DNA of 64,000 nt from Altimarinus sp964500515 (lineage in GTDB: Bacteria > Patescibacteriota > Gracilibacteria > BD1-5 > UBA6164), in the NCBI GenBank assembly GCA_964500515.1, contig CAZCNE010000001.1, forward strand, positions 124,001 through 188,000, given 5' to 3'. Below, in pieces: positions 18,124 through 27,678 of this stretch; position 1 is the stretch's first letter, and every line of letters starts with the position of its first letter. The translations under genes and the position numbers were made by a program. The notes beneath the pieces were generated by a model. That model ran no database searches, was not told the origin of the DNA, and worked only from the letters and a program-made list of their open reading frames with translations.

Positions 18124-18282
18124 TTATTTTTTCATATTATCAGGAGTATATTTATCAGAAGGATGGTTAAGAATTTTATCTATACAATCAGGATAAGGTG
18201 TGTGTTGAGGTTTTTTATCAGTCTTAGGAAAAAGAATTTGTTTTATACAATCAGGATATAAGTTTTCAGGAGTCTTGTTCAT
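18124..18282 (-). CDS. Possible small protein with a duplicated YPDCI motif
   Basis: This 52-residue ORF begins MNKTPENLYPDCIKQIL and repeats the pattern as TPYPDCIDKIL, a clear internal duplication around a Tyr-Pro-Asp-Cys-Ile core. It is hydrophilic with two cysteines and no membrane segment. Codon use is like that of real genes. TATAAT lies just upstream of the start on the minus strand. No relatives are known to me. It occupies an otherwise empty gap between aspS and corA, and 17962-18123 holds nothing else recognisable. Confidence 0.4.
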   Translation of the reverse strand: MNKTPENLYPDCIKQILFPKTDKKPQHTPYPDCIDKILNHPSDKYTPDNMKK

Positions 18283-18428
18283 AATCAAAATATTATAAAA
18301 TAAAATAATCTTACTATGTAATTGTGTGTAAATGAACAAAATTGTCAAACTTATTTTTCATACAGAAAATTATTTACTTGTATATTTTTTTTATGTAAAT
18401 ATAATTTCCTTGTTTTTAATTTTTTCTT

Positions 18429-19340
18429 ATGCTTAGACAAATAAAAATAAACAGTACTCTTTGGATTGATTGAATAGATATAAACAAAGATGAATTGATG
18501 TCAGTCGTTAGACATTATGATTTTCATGAGTTAGATATTGAAGCCTGTTTAGAAGAAAATCAAAGAGCAAGAATTGATTATTATGAAGATTATATGTTTA
18601 TAACTCTTCATTTTCCAAAATATAATTTAAAAACACAAACTTATGATTTAAATGAATTCAATATATTTTTGTGAAAAGATTATATTATAACTTTTAGAAG
18701 TTTTCCATGAACTCATGTAGATAAAATTTTTGACTATTATAGTGATTTGGATGAAACTGATAATAAAATAAAAGTATCATCTTGATTTGTATTATATGAA
18801 ATAATTCAGGCAATGCTTGAAAAAATGTTTAGAGTTATAGAAAAAAACAATATTGATGTAAGAAAAATAGAAAAAGATGTTTTTACATCTTCAAAAACAA
18901 GTTTAGTAAAAAATATAATGATAAAAAAGAGAAATATAATTATGTTAAAAAATATGTTTAAACCTCAAATTGTTGTACTAAATCAATTAGAATATAATGT
19001 AAATAAATTGTTTGCATGAAAAATTGAAGAATATTTTGAAGACTTGGAGGATAAGTTAAATCAAATAGTTAATGAAATAAATTTACTTGATGAATATATA
19101 GCATCAATTGAAGATGCTTTTAAAACAATGATTGACATAAAAACTAATAGTGTTATTAAAATCCTTACACTTTTTTCAGCTTTTTTATTTCCTTTAACTT
19201 TGGTAACTTGATTTTATGGTATGAATGTAGAATTACCATTTCAAAAACAAGAAGAAATAGTTTTTGGAATACTATTTCTTTCAGCTTTTTTTATGACAAT
19301 TGCCGGATATTTTATTTTAAGAGATAATGATAAAAATTAA
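18429..19340 (+). CDS. corA: CorA-type magnesium/divalent cation channel
   Basis: This 303-residue inner-membrane protein belongs to the CorA/MIT family. A large soluble N-terminal funnel domain is followed by two C-terminal transmembrane helices. The first is ILTLFSAFLFPLTLVTGF, closed by the selectivity signature YGMNVELPF (GMN). The second is IVFGILFLSAFFMTIAGYF, and the protein ends in a short basic tail RDNDKN. It functions as a pentameric channel taking up Mg2+ or related ions. Three glycines near the pore are TGA, including the one before YGMN. The gene stands alone and converges with a block of minus-strand unknown genes. Confidence 0.94.
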
Positions 19341-19342
19341 TT

Positions 19343-19882
19343 TTATTTTGATAATATTCAAATAAGCCATTTTTCATCTGGATCTCACTGAAATTTACTT
19401 TCATCAATTTCCTTTCAATATTTTTTAAAATATTCTTGTTTTAATTCATTTAAATAATTTTCATCAAGTATACTATTTTTTCCTATATTTAAAATATGTA
19501 CTCATTTGTATTCAGGGTAAAGAGATTTTAAAAGATATTTTATTTCTATTACTGTTATGATGTTGTTTTTAAAATCATTAAGATAGTCTTCGATATCATT
19601 TTCTTGGCTGTTTTAAAACTCCAAATTTGAGTTTATATATTCTTTTCATAATCTGTTATATATTTCCATAACATTTTCAAAATGGTATTTATATATTTTG
19701 TAATCAATTCTTTTCATAGGAGTTCAAACCAAATAATTAAATCATTTTACAAAATTATTTATATCTTTTTCTTCAGGATTTTCTTTAGTTTCGGGATCTT
19801 GAGGAAATTTTTTTCTATCTGGTAATCCTTCAGCAAATTCTTTTCAAATAGGATTTTCTATTTTTTTAGGTTTTTCAATCAT
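19343..19882 (-). pseudogene. Hypothetical protein interrupted by an in-frame TAA
   Basis: The frame from ATG 19880-19882 to the stop at 19343-19345 encodes 179 codons but contains one TAA at 19613-19615. The first part (89 residues, containing KIENPIGKEFAEGLPDRKKF and NYLVGTPMKRIDYKIYKYHF) and the second part (starting NSQENDIEDYLNDF, ending EKWLIGILSK) have the same composition and stay in one register. A nonsense change in a single gene is therefore likelier than two genes. The second part lacks a good start codon near the break. Function is unknown. Confidence 0.6.
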
Positions 19883-19899
19883 AGCTAATAAATTAAAAA

Positions 19900-20349
19900 T
19901 TAAATTTCATTTTGAGTTTTTCTAACAAAAATTTTTCATATTTTTTTCTCAACTATTTCATAAATACTAGTTATTTCTCAATATAAATTTGTTTGATACA
20001 AAACTCATTTTTCTGGTAAATTACTCAAAATTTCATGAGGAATAAGAGGGTATTGTATTTTTTTTATTTTTCAGTTTATTATATTACTAATCCTTATTAC
20101 ATTATTATCTCTGTCAAATTTGTATTCTTGATAAGGATCAGGAGAGTCCTTTATTAAAGGTGCTTCTATTTCTATATAATAGTCTTTTTTATTTTTAAAT
20201 TCCATTCAATTATATAAATAAGATTCTATATCTTTATGTTGTATTTGCTTACTTATAAAGTGAAATTTTGGTAATTCATCTGGATCAAAAAAATAATCAA
20301 AAAATCATTTTTTTTCTTTTTCCTGATTATGTGTTTGATTATCTTGCAT
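19900..20349 (-). CDS. Hypothetical protein, 149 aa
   Basis: The family is not recognised. This acidic, soluble protein begins MQDNQTHNQEKEKKGFFDYFFDPDELPKF. It contains a beta-rich middle (YYIEIEAPLIKDSPDPYQEYKFDRDN) and ends VRKTQNEI. It lies 17 nt upstream of the interrupted gene and 33 nt downstream of the next unknown gene, all on the minus strand, so the three look like one operon driven from 20870-20898. The repeated 'Pro-Asp-Pro' and Lys/Glu-rich style is shared by the three products. Confidence 0.65.
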
Positions 20350-20381
20350 ATTAAAATTATATAATTAAGTATTTTTTTGTA

Positions 20382-20837
20382 TTAACCTTCTGGTGGAGTG
20401 TATCATTCTTGGGTTAAAGCTTGTTTGTCAATATAGTTAGCTAGTTCAAATGCTTCATTTTCTGCTTTTTCATCTACAGTTGGAGACTTCTTTTTGCTCG
20501 CTTCTTTTCTTACTTTTCTATTATCTAATATATATTTAATATCTCATTCTACAGTTTTCATAAAATTATCTACAGATTTATCAAATTTATCAAGAATTGT
20601 AGATTCTGGAGTTTCAATTTCTTTTTTTAGTTGATTTCTTTTAATTTCTCATTCCTTTATAATTATTTCATATTTAATATTATGATTCTTATCAAATTCA
20701 TAAATTCTATATTCTTTTTCAGGATCTTTTTCTGTTTCCTTTCTTAATTTTTCCACTTCTAAATTATCAATAACTTTGCTCAAATCTTTTTTAGTAAGTG
20801 GAATATTTTTTGGAATAAGTCATGGATTTTCTGTCAT
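20382..20837 (-). CDS. Hypothetical protein, 151 aa
   Basis: The family is not recognised. This highly charged Lys/Glu/Asp-rich protein has predicted helices (LTKKDLSKVIDNLEVEKLRK and DKFDKSVDNFMKTVEGDIKYIL) and ends with QALTQEGYTPPEG. No signal peptide or membrane segment is present. It is the first gene of a three-gene minus-strand unit and has a good promoter about 33 nt upstream of its start. It is divergent from der. Confidence 0.65.
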
Positions 20838-20869
20838 TTTATTAAATTAAATATTATTAGTTGTAAATA

Positions 20870-20898
20870 ATTCTACCATACTTTATTTTAATTATCAA
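20870..20898 (-). promoter_or_regulatory. Promoter of the three-gene unknown operon
   Basis: On the minus strand TTGATA (20898-20893) and TAGAAT (20875-20870) are separated by 17 bp, a 5/6 match at each hexamer. The first start codon is 33 nt downstream. Confidence 0.6.
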
Positions 20899-20960
20899 AA
20901 AATTGCATTTGAAAATATTTACAATATAATTTTTTAAATTATTTATTTAAATTTATAAAA

Positions 20961-22337
20961 GTGTTAGGAAAAGTTACAATAATTTGAAGACCAAATGTAT
21001 GAAAATCTAGTTTTTTTAATATGTATATTGGTCATAAAATAGCGATAGTTTCAGATGAACCCTGAACAACAAGAGATATAAGTGAATTTGAATTCAATGA
21101 TAAAGAAAATGATATAAGTTATATACTTTCTGATTCTTGATGACTTGATTTTGGTAGCAAAGATGATGAAATTGTTGAAGATATTATTTCTAGGACAAAA
21201 GAATCAATTACTGAAAGTGATTTACTTCTTTGGATTATAGAATTTGATAGATTTACTGAACTTGATGAGCAAATTTTGAAATTATTAAAAAGTCAAAAAG
21301 TTGAAAATGTGGTTTTAATTGCAAACAAAGCTGATAATGAAGAAAAAATTATGGAGTCTATGAGTTTAGCTTGAACTTGATGAATTAATGAATTTTTTCC
21401 AGTTTCAGTTTCTCACAATAAATGAATTAGAGAAGTAAAAAAATTTGTTGCAAAATTTTTGAAAGAAAAATGACTAGATTATAAAGAAGAAGAACTTGAT
21501 GATTCATATATAAAATTAGCTCTTATTTGAAGACCAAATGTATGAAAATCAAGTATATTGAATTGAATTGTTGGAAAAGATAGAGTTATGGTTAAAGATA
21601 TGCCATGAACAACAAGAGATAGTATAGATACAAAATTTGAATTTAATTGACAAAAGTTTATTTTAATTGATACTGCGTGAGTAAGGAGACTTAGTAAAGT
21701 TTGAACTCGTAATATAGAAAATTGGTCAGTAATGAGAACAGATAGAGCAATTTCTAGATCAGATATAGTTGTTGTTGTAATTGATGCTTTTGAATGAATC
21801 GTTTCTCAAGACTTATCTATCATAAGCAAAAGTTTGGAAGAAAATAAATGACTAATTATAGTTTTAAATAAATGGGATAAAGTTCTTGCTAAGCCTTGAA
21901 TTGAAAAAGATAAAATTATGAATAAATACCTTGCTTATCTAAAAGAAAAAATGGATTTTTTGCCTTGGGTTTCAGTTGTTTTTACATCAGCTTTAGAGAA
22001 AAAAAGAGTCAATGAAATACTTGAAAATGCAATTTGAATAGCAGGTGAAAGGAAAAAAAGAGTAAAAACTTCTATTTTTAATGAATTTCTAGAGCAAGTA
22101 GTTTTGAAACATGCTCCAAGTTGAAATAAAAAAACTCATAATCCAAAAATTTATTATGGTAGTCAAGTTGATACAAATCCTCCTAAATTTGTAATTACAG
22201 TAAATAATCCAGAACATTTTCATTTTTCATATAAAAGATATCTTGAAAATCGTATAAGAGATACTTTTTGATTTTTTTGAACCCCTATCATTATTGAAAT
22301 GAAAGGAAGAGGGAAGAGTAAAGACATAATAAAATAA
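20961..22337 (+). CDS. der: Ribosome assembly GTPase Der (EngA)
   Basis: This 458-residue protein has tandem G domains and a C-terminal KH-like domain and acts in 50S subunit maturation. Both P-loops read IGRPNVGKSS (about residues 7-16 and 191-200). Each is followed by a DxPGTTRD switch I, and DSGG / DTAG mark G3. NKAD and NKWD mark the two G4 motifs. The KH domain includes PPKFVITVNNPEHFHFSYKRYL. The start is a GTG five codons before the first P-loop strand, with no ATG upstream in frame. The P-loop glycines are partly TGA, which is the clearest local proof of the code. Confidence 0.96.
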
Positions 22338-22413
22338 AAAATATTATTTGACAAACTATATTTTAATTATATAATATAGGCTTATTAATAATATTTTTTA
22401 ATATATAAATTAC

Positions 22414-23364
22414 ATGGAAAAAAAAGAGCTTACCGAATTTAATGAAATAAATTGATATAGAACCACAATAAATCAGGAGGGCTATATTCAAAATATGTGA
22501 AAAAATTATAATCTTGATAAGCATGATAATAAAATATTAAACATATTTAGTTTTATTTCTTTGTTAGGCAATTCTGAACATAAAAGCTTAAAAAATGAAT
22601 TATTTAAGTTTGAAATAAATTGAGAAACTGTATATATAACTCCTTATACAGAAATATTTTTTGAATTAAATGAAAAATGAAAAGAAATTGTTCAAAATCA
22701 AGGTATAAAAATTATAAAAGATGATAAAGGAAAGATTTTTACTAAACTTGATATAGAAAAATTTTTAGAAGTATTTTCAAGACAATTTCCGCTTTTCAAT
22801 ACTTGTATCAGTAATGAAATAATTATTCCTTCAAAAAGTAAAAGTGATTTTTATTCTAAATTTTGAAAAGTTTGATGAGAAGTAAAAGATTGAGTTGATG
22901 AAGCTTTGAACAAAGAAATTCAAGGTATTGAGATAAATTTAAATGAAGATGTTAGATTTAGAGAATTAACTAAATATTGAAAATATTTATTTACAAATAC
23001 ATATAAAATTGACGATTTTTGAAATATAAATATTAAGTTATGAAAATTACTAAATTTATTTTTAGAAGAAAATTCTTCTAATCCAAAAAAAATTTTTAGA
23101 AAAAAATCTTTTGATGTTCAAGCTTGATGAAATATGGTTACAATTAATTTAAGCAATGAATTTTTAGTTAAATTAAGACCTGAATGAGAGTTGTTTTTGC
23201 TAAAAAAAGGTATTGAAAAAAGTAAAAACAAAAATTGATATACTAGATTTACTTTTAGCCAATTTATAGAACTTTTTTGATCTAAATTATCAAATTCTCA
23301 ACTGTTAGGTATGCTTGATCCTAATATTTTGATTGTGTCTAAAAAAACTAAATATAATTCTTAA
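22414..23364 (+). CDS. Hypothetical protein, 316 aa
   Basis: The family is not recognised. The protein is soluble with mixed alpha/beta composition and no signal peptide, beginning MEKKELTEFNEINGYRTTINQEGY. A Lys/Glu-rich middle contains SKFGKVGGEVKDGVDEALNKE. A basic C-terminal third reads NGYTRFTFSQFIELFGSKLSNSQ, which resembles a small DNA- or RNA-binding helix pair, but this is only an impression. It follows der by 76 nt on the same strand and could be cotranscribed with it. A shared terminator region separates it from the convergent ABC ATPase. Confidence 0.65.
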
Positions 23365-23410
23365 GCTTGAAAGTCTAAATAAACACACGATCAACTTAGT
23401 GAAATTAAAA

Positions 23411-23428
23411 ACTCTTTTATCAAAGAGT
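23411..23428. terminator. Bidirectional terminator between unknown gene and ABC ATPase
   Basis: A 7-bp stem ACTCTTT/AAAGAGT with a 4-nt loop is flanked by A and T runs. The stop codon of the ABC gene lies in it. Confidence 0.75.
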
Positions 23429-24145
23429 CTTTTTTGTTTCAGATTTTTTTATGTTATCAATAAAAAATTTTTCTAAGTTTTCTCAAACTTCTTTTACTTT
23501 TTTTGATTCAACAATTATTTTTCATTTATGAATTATACTGATTTTGTTACACATACTTTCAGCATCAGCTAAAATGTGGGTATTGAAAAAAATAGTAGTT
23601 CAGTCTTTTTGTAAATCTATAAGAAGATCTTTTACATCTTTTCTTCCGATTGGATCAAGACCGCTCATAGGTTCATCCAAAAATAAAAGTTTAGGCTTAT
23701 TTATAATTGCTTGAGCTAATCATATTCTTTGAAGCATTCACTTGCTATATTCACTCAATCTTTTTTTTCAAGCGTGTTCAAGTCAAACTTTTTTTAATAA
23801 TTCTTTTGATCTTTTTTCTAATTCCTTATCATTTATTTTAAAAAATTTTCAATTAAATTTTAGAAATTCTTCTCAAGTTAAATATTTATAAAGATATGTA
23901 TTTTCAGGCATAAAACCTATTTTTTTCTTTGATTTTTCACTAAGTCAGTTTTCTCAAAATATTTTTATTTCTCACTCTTCTTCTTTTATTAATCACATAA
24001 TACATTTCATTGTTGTAGTTTTGCCTGCTCAATTTGGTCATAAAAAACCATAAACATCTCAATCTTCAACTTCAAAACTTACATTATCAAGAATCTTATT
24101 TTTGTTTAGAAATTTTATTACATTTTTTAGTTCAAGAATTTTCAT
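23417..24145 (-). CDS. ABC transporter ATP-binding protein
   Basis: This 242-residue ABC ATPase carries Walker A as FLGPNGAGKTTTMKCIMGL (about 36-54) and a Q-loop region GFMPENTYLY. The signature is LSEYSKGMLQRIGLAQAI, Walker B is LLFLDEPMSGLDP, and the switch His is in FNTHILADAE. The spacing fits the export-type CcmA/NatA/DrrA subgroup. No permease gene is adjacent on either side, so the membrane partner must be encoded elsewhere. Many of the glycines in Walker A and the signature are TGA. An 8-nt-period repeat begins 6 nt upstream of the start codon. Confidence 0.92.
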
Positions 24146-24150
24146 AAAAG

Positions 24151-24182
24151 ACAATTAAACTATAAAACAAATAATCGATAAA
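24151..24182. repeat. 8-nt-period degenerate repeat upstream of the ABC gene
   Basis: Four units in register (ACAATTAA, ACTATAAA, ACAAATAA, TCGATAAA) lie 6 nt before the minus-strand start codon at 24145. The match between units is weaker than at 13415 or 37292. The remaining gap to 24412 is AT sequence with no supported gene. Confidence 0.55.
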
Positions 24183-24412
24183 AAGATTTTATTTATAAAA
24201 TATTTTTTTTCAATTGTTTTTCTAATCTTTTTAAAAAATTTTGTTTATAATTATTGAAATCTAAAAATATAATTTATTTTAAATTATTTAATTTATTTTT
24301 TACTCTTAAATTAGCAAAAAAAATAGTTTTTTTTAAATAAATATTATTAGCTAGAGTAATTTTATAAATTTATAGAATTATTTATTAAGTATTATTTTCT
24401 AAAAAAATCATT

Positions 24413-26947
24413 ATGAAAAACATAAAATACTTGCTTTTAAAGCTTCTTTTTCTATCATTTTTATTTGTACCTTTTATAAGTTATGCTACAACTCCTGAAT
24501 CATGTTTTGTTTTTGATGCTGCAATTAATTCTATAACTAATTACAATGAAACATCTCCCTGATGTGGAACTGAAGTAGATATACCATCTACAATTTGATG
24601 AGTTTCTGTAATAAAAATTTGAACTGGTGCTTTTTTGGGAAAGCAATTAACATCAATTAATTTCCCAAATTCTATTACTGAAATATGAATATGAGCTTTT
24701 CAGACTAATCAGTTGACCTCACTAAATCTTTCAAATTCTATTACTGAAATATGAAGAGCTGCTTTTCAGGGTAATCTTTTAAGCTCACTAAATCTTCCAA
24801 ATTCTATTACTTTTATGTGAGAATGAGCTTTTAGGGCAAATAAATTGACATCATTGACACTTTCTGAATCAATTACGTATATATCTAACTCCACTTTTAG
24901 AGATAATGAATTAACATCTGTAAGATTCTGAAATTCATTTACTACTATATATCCGAGTGCTTTTATGAATAATAAACTAAAATATGTTGTCATACCAAGT
25001 ACACTTGCTTATATTGACAATGGAGTTTTCTTTGACAATCCATCAAGTCAAGATCCATCACGAGTGAAGCTAGTTTGTGATTGATATACTGTAAGTCCAA
25101 CAATTCGTGCTTCAAACTCAGTTCTACATGAATCATGTACAACTTGAATAGCTCCATATAAAGTAATAATAAATCCAAGTTCAAATTGATTAGTAGGATC
25201 AAATTTAACATATCCTTTAGTATCATGAGAACTTGTAACTCTAACAACTAATCCAGATGCATGATATAAGCTTTGATCATTGACAATTTCTTGAGCTACA
25301 TTAAATGAAGTAGTTGATCCAAATTTAAATACATATACATTTATTGTGTGATCATGAGATGTAACAGTAAATGCAGAATTTGAATTAATATCTTATAATA
25401 TAACAATAAATCCAGCAATAAATTGAACAATATCTTGAAATAAAACACAAGCAGGTTCATGAGAAACTGTAGAGTTAACAATCACACCAAATGCTTGATA
25501 CAAACTAAAACCTTGAACTTTAAAAGTATTACAAGGAAGTACAGAAATTTCAGTTAATTGAGAAAATAAATTTAATATGCCATGATGAGATGTAATAGTA
25601 AAAGCAGAATTTGAATTAATATCTTACAATATAACAATAAATCCAACAATAAATTGAACAATATCTTGAAATAAAACACAAGCAGGTTCATGAGAAACTG
25701 TAGAGTTAACAATCACACCAAATGCTTGATACAAACTAAAACCTTGAACTTTAAAAGTATTACAAGGAAGTACAGAAATTTCAGTTAATTGAGAAAATAA
25801 ATTTAATATGCCATGATGAGATGTAATAGTAAAAGCAGAATTTGAGATAGTATCGTCGTCTTATGATATAACAATAAATTCAACAATAAATTGAACAATA
25901 TCTTGAGATAAAACACAAGCAAGCTCATGAGAAATTATTAAACTAACAATCACACCAAATACTTGATACAAACTAAAACCTTGAACTCTAAAAGTATTAC
26001 AAGGAAGTACAGAAATTTCAGTTAATTGAGAAAATAAATTTAATATGCCGTGATGAGATGTAATAGTGAAAGCAGAATTTGAATTTGATGTATCAAATTT
26101 TCCTAGTTGATCATCAAGTTCAACTAGTGATTGATGAAAATTAATACAAAAAAATTGTGTTGAAGAAGACTATGTGTGTGTAACAAAAAATTGAAAAAAT
26201 ATATATGAGTTAAAACCAAATTTAAAATGTTATGATAAACTAGCTAAATTATGAAATTTATGTGAAATAAAAAATATTCAAACTTGAAAAACAAATTCCT
26301 GAACAGAAAATTTATTGCCAAGTACATGAGATAATAATCTAATTGAGGATAGTCTAAATATTCAATTTCCAGCTGATAATAATATTGATACAATAAATGC
26401 TAAGTTATTTATAGATATAGATAAAAGTTTTGCAAAAAAATATATAGAAGAATTGTGAAAAAAATGAATATTAAAATGATATACAGGAAGTCTCTATAAA
26501 CCAGAAAATAAAATTACAAGATGAGAATTTTTAGCTGTTATTATGAGATGATTGAAAATAAATTTAGAAACGCAAATACAAAATAAATTTACAGATATTT
26601 CAACAGAAGAAGAATGGATGAATAAGTATATAAATAAAGCTCTTGAGTTATGAATAATAAATTGACAAACTGTAAATGGTAAACTAATCTTTAGACCAAA
26701 TGAAGATATATCAAGAATAGAAGCATTGTCTATATTATTAAAAGCTTGAAAAGTGGATTTAACAACAGATAATAAATTAAAATATGAAGATAATGATTTC
26801 GAAGAATGGATGAAAAAGTATGTTATAAAATGAGATGAATTATGAATAATAAATTGACAAGCAGTAAATAATAAACTAATTTTTAGACCAAATGATAACA
26901 TAACAAGAGCTGAAACTTCAAAGATAATTTATAAGTTTACAAACTAG
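24413..26947 (+). CDS. Large surface protein: BspA-type LRR, InlB-like repeats, SLH domains
   Basis: This 844-residue secreted protein starts with a signal peptide ending PFISYA. Five or six BspA/LRR_5-type leucine-rich repeats follow (about 60-200, e.g. LTSINFPNSITEIGIGAF). The middle has a degenerate InlB-B/Flg_new-like unit and then three tandem 77-79-residue copies (DNA 25373-26071), two almost identical (YNITINPxINGTISGNKTQA, GYKLKPGTLKVLQGST). A linker with Cys and Ser-rich SGSSSSTSDGG leads to two or three SLH repeats (KGILKGYTGSLYKPENKITR, GIINGQTVNGKLIFRPNEDI). It probably is a host-contact adhesin held at the envelope by SLH domains. Confidence 0.9.
25373..26071 (+). repeat. Three tandem 231/231/237-bp coding repeats
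   Basis: Successive units begin at 25373, 25604 and 25835 and the array ends near 26071. Units 1 and 2 are nearly identical in DNA. Unit 3 has diverged at a few positions and carries a 6-bp insertion that adds two residues. Near-identity indicates recent duplication and makes copy-number change by recombination likely. Confidence 0.92.
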
Positions 26948-26987
26948 TTTTAGAAATAGATATAAATTTATAATTCATTAAAAATAT

Positions 26988-27019
26988 ATTATTTCCTCAC
27001 TTGTTAAGGAGGAATTAAT
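26988..27019 (+). terminator. Hairpin after the LRR/SLH gene
   Basis: ATTATTTCCTC (26988-26998) pairs with GAGGAATTAAT (27009-27019) with one mismatch and a 10-nt loop. The following sequence is T-rich. It is a probable terminator 41 nt after the stop codon. Confidence 0.55.
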
Positions 27020-27106
27020 ATTTTCTTCTCTAAAAATTCTTTGATTTTATAAAAAATTTATTATACTATCATTTAAGTACTTTAATTTTATATTTAAAAA
27101 TTTTTT

Positions 27107-27652
27107 ATGTTACAAAAAGCAATAGATTGAATTAAAAAAACAATAAATTACTTAGAAACTGAGTTTTCTAAACTTCAACTTGGTAGAGCAAATCCTGCTA
27201 TGGTAGAAGATATTCTAGTTGAACAATATGGAAGTATGATGCCTATAAAAAACGGAGCAAGTTTAACTCTACTTGATTCTCAAACTATTTCTATTCAACC
27301 TTGGGATAAAAGTTTGATTCATCCGATAGCAAAAGCAATTACAGAGGAAAATTTATGATTAAATCCGCAAACAATGGCTGATTCAGTTATTATAAAAGTA
27401 CCAATATTGACTGAAGAAAGAAGAAAAGAAACTGTAAAAGTAGCAAAAAATATGGCAGAAGAAGCAAAAGTATGAATTAGAAATGCTAGAGCGGATTCTC
27501 ATAAACTTATACAACAAGCAAAAGATAATAAAGAAATTAGCGAAGATGAAGAAGAAAAATTAGAAAAAGATTTACAAAAACTTATTGATGATGCAAATAA
27601 AGAAATAGATGAAAAACTTAAGAAAAAAGAAATAGACATTATGAAAATATAA
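27107..27652 (+). CDS. frr: Ribosome recycling factor
   Basis: This 181-residue factor splits post-termination ribosomes with EF-G. The signature LQLGRANPAMVEDILVEQYG, the loop MMPIKNGASLTLLDSQTIS, and the helix region ITEENLGLNPQTMAD are all present. ERRKETVKVAKNMAEEAK and the long C-terminal three-helix bundle follow, as in canonical Frr. Length equals the family norm (about 185). It has its own terminator 1 nt past the stop, so it is monocistronic or last in its unit. Usually frr follows pyrH or tsf, and neither is here. Confidence 0.96.
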
Positions 27653-27677
27653 AAAAGAATACTTAAAGTATTCTTTT
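27653..27677. terminator. Intrinsic terminator after frr
   Basis: An 11-bp perfect stem AAAAGAATACT/AGTATTCTTTT with a 3-nt loop is followed by T residues. It also faces the end of the convergent oleate hydratase pseudogene. Confidence 0.85.
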
Positions 27678-27678
27678 T

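Noticed and set aside
25373..26071. Possible CRISPR-like array because of regular repeats
   Set aside because: The units are 231-237 bp, contiguous without spacers, and in frame within a surface protein.
26494..26901. 135-residue open frame on the minus strand inside the LRR/SLH gene
   Set aside because: It is antisense to clearly conserved SLH repeats and mirrors their duplication.
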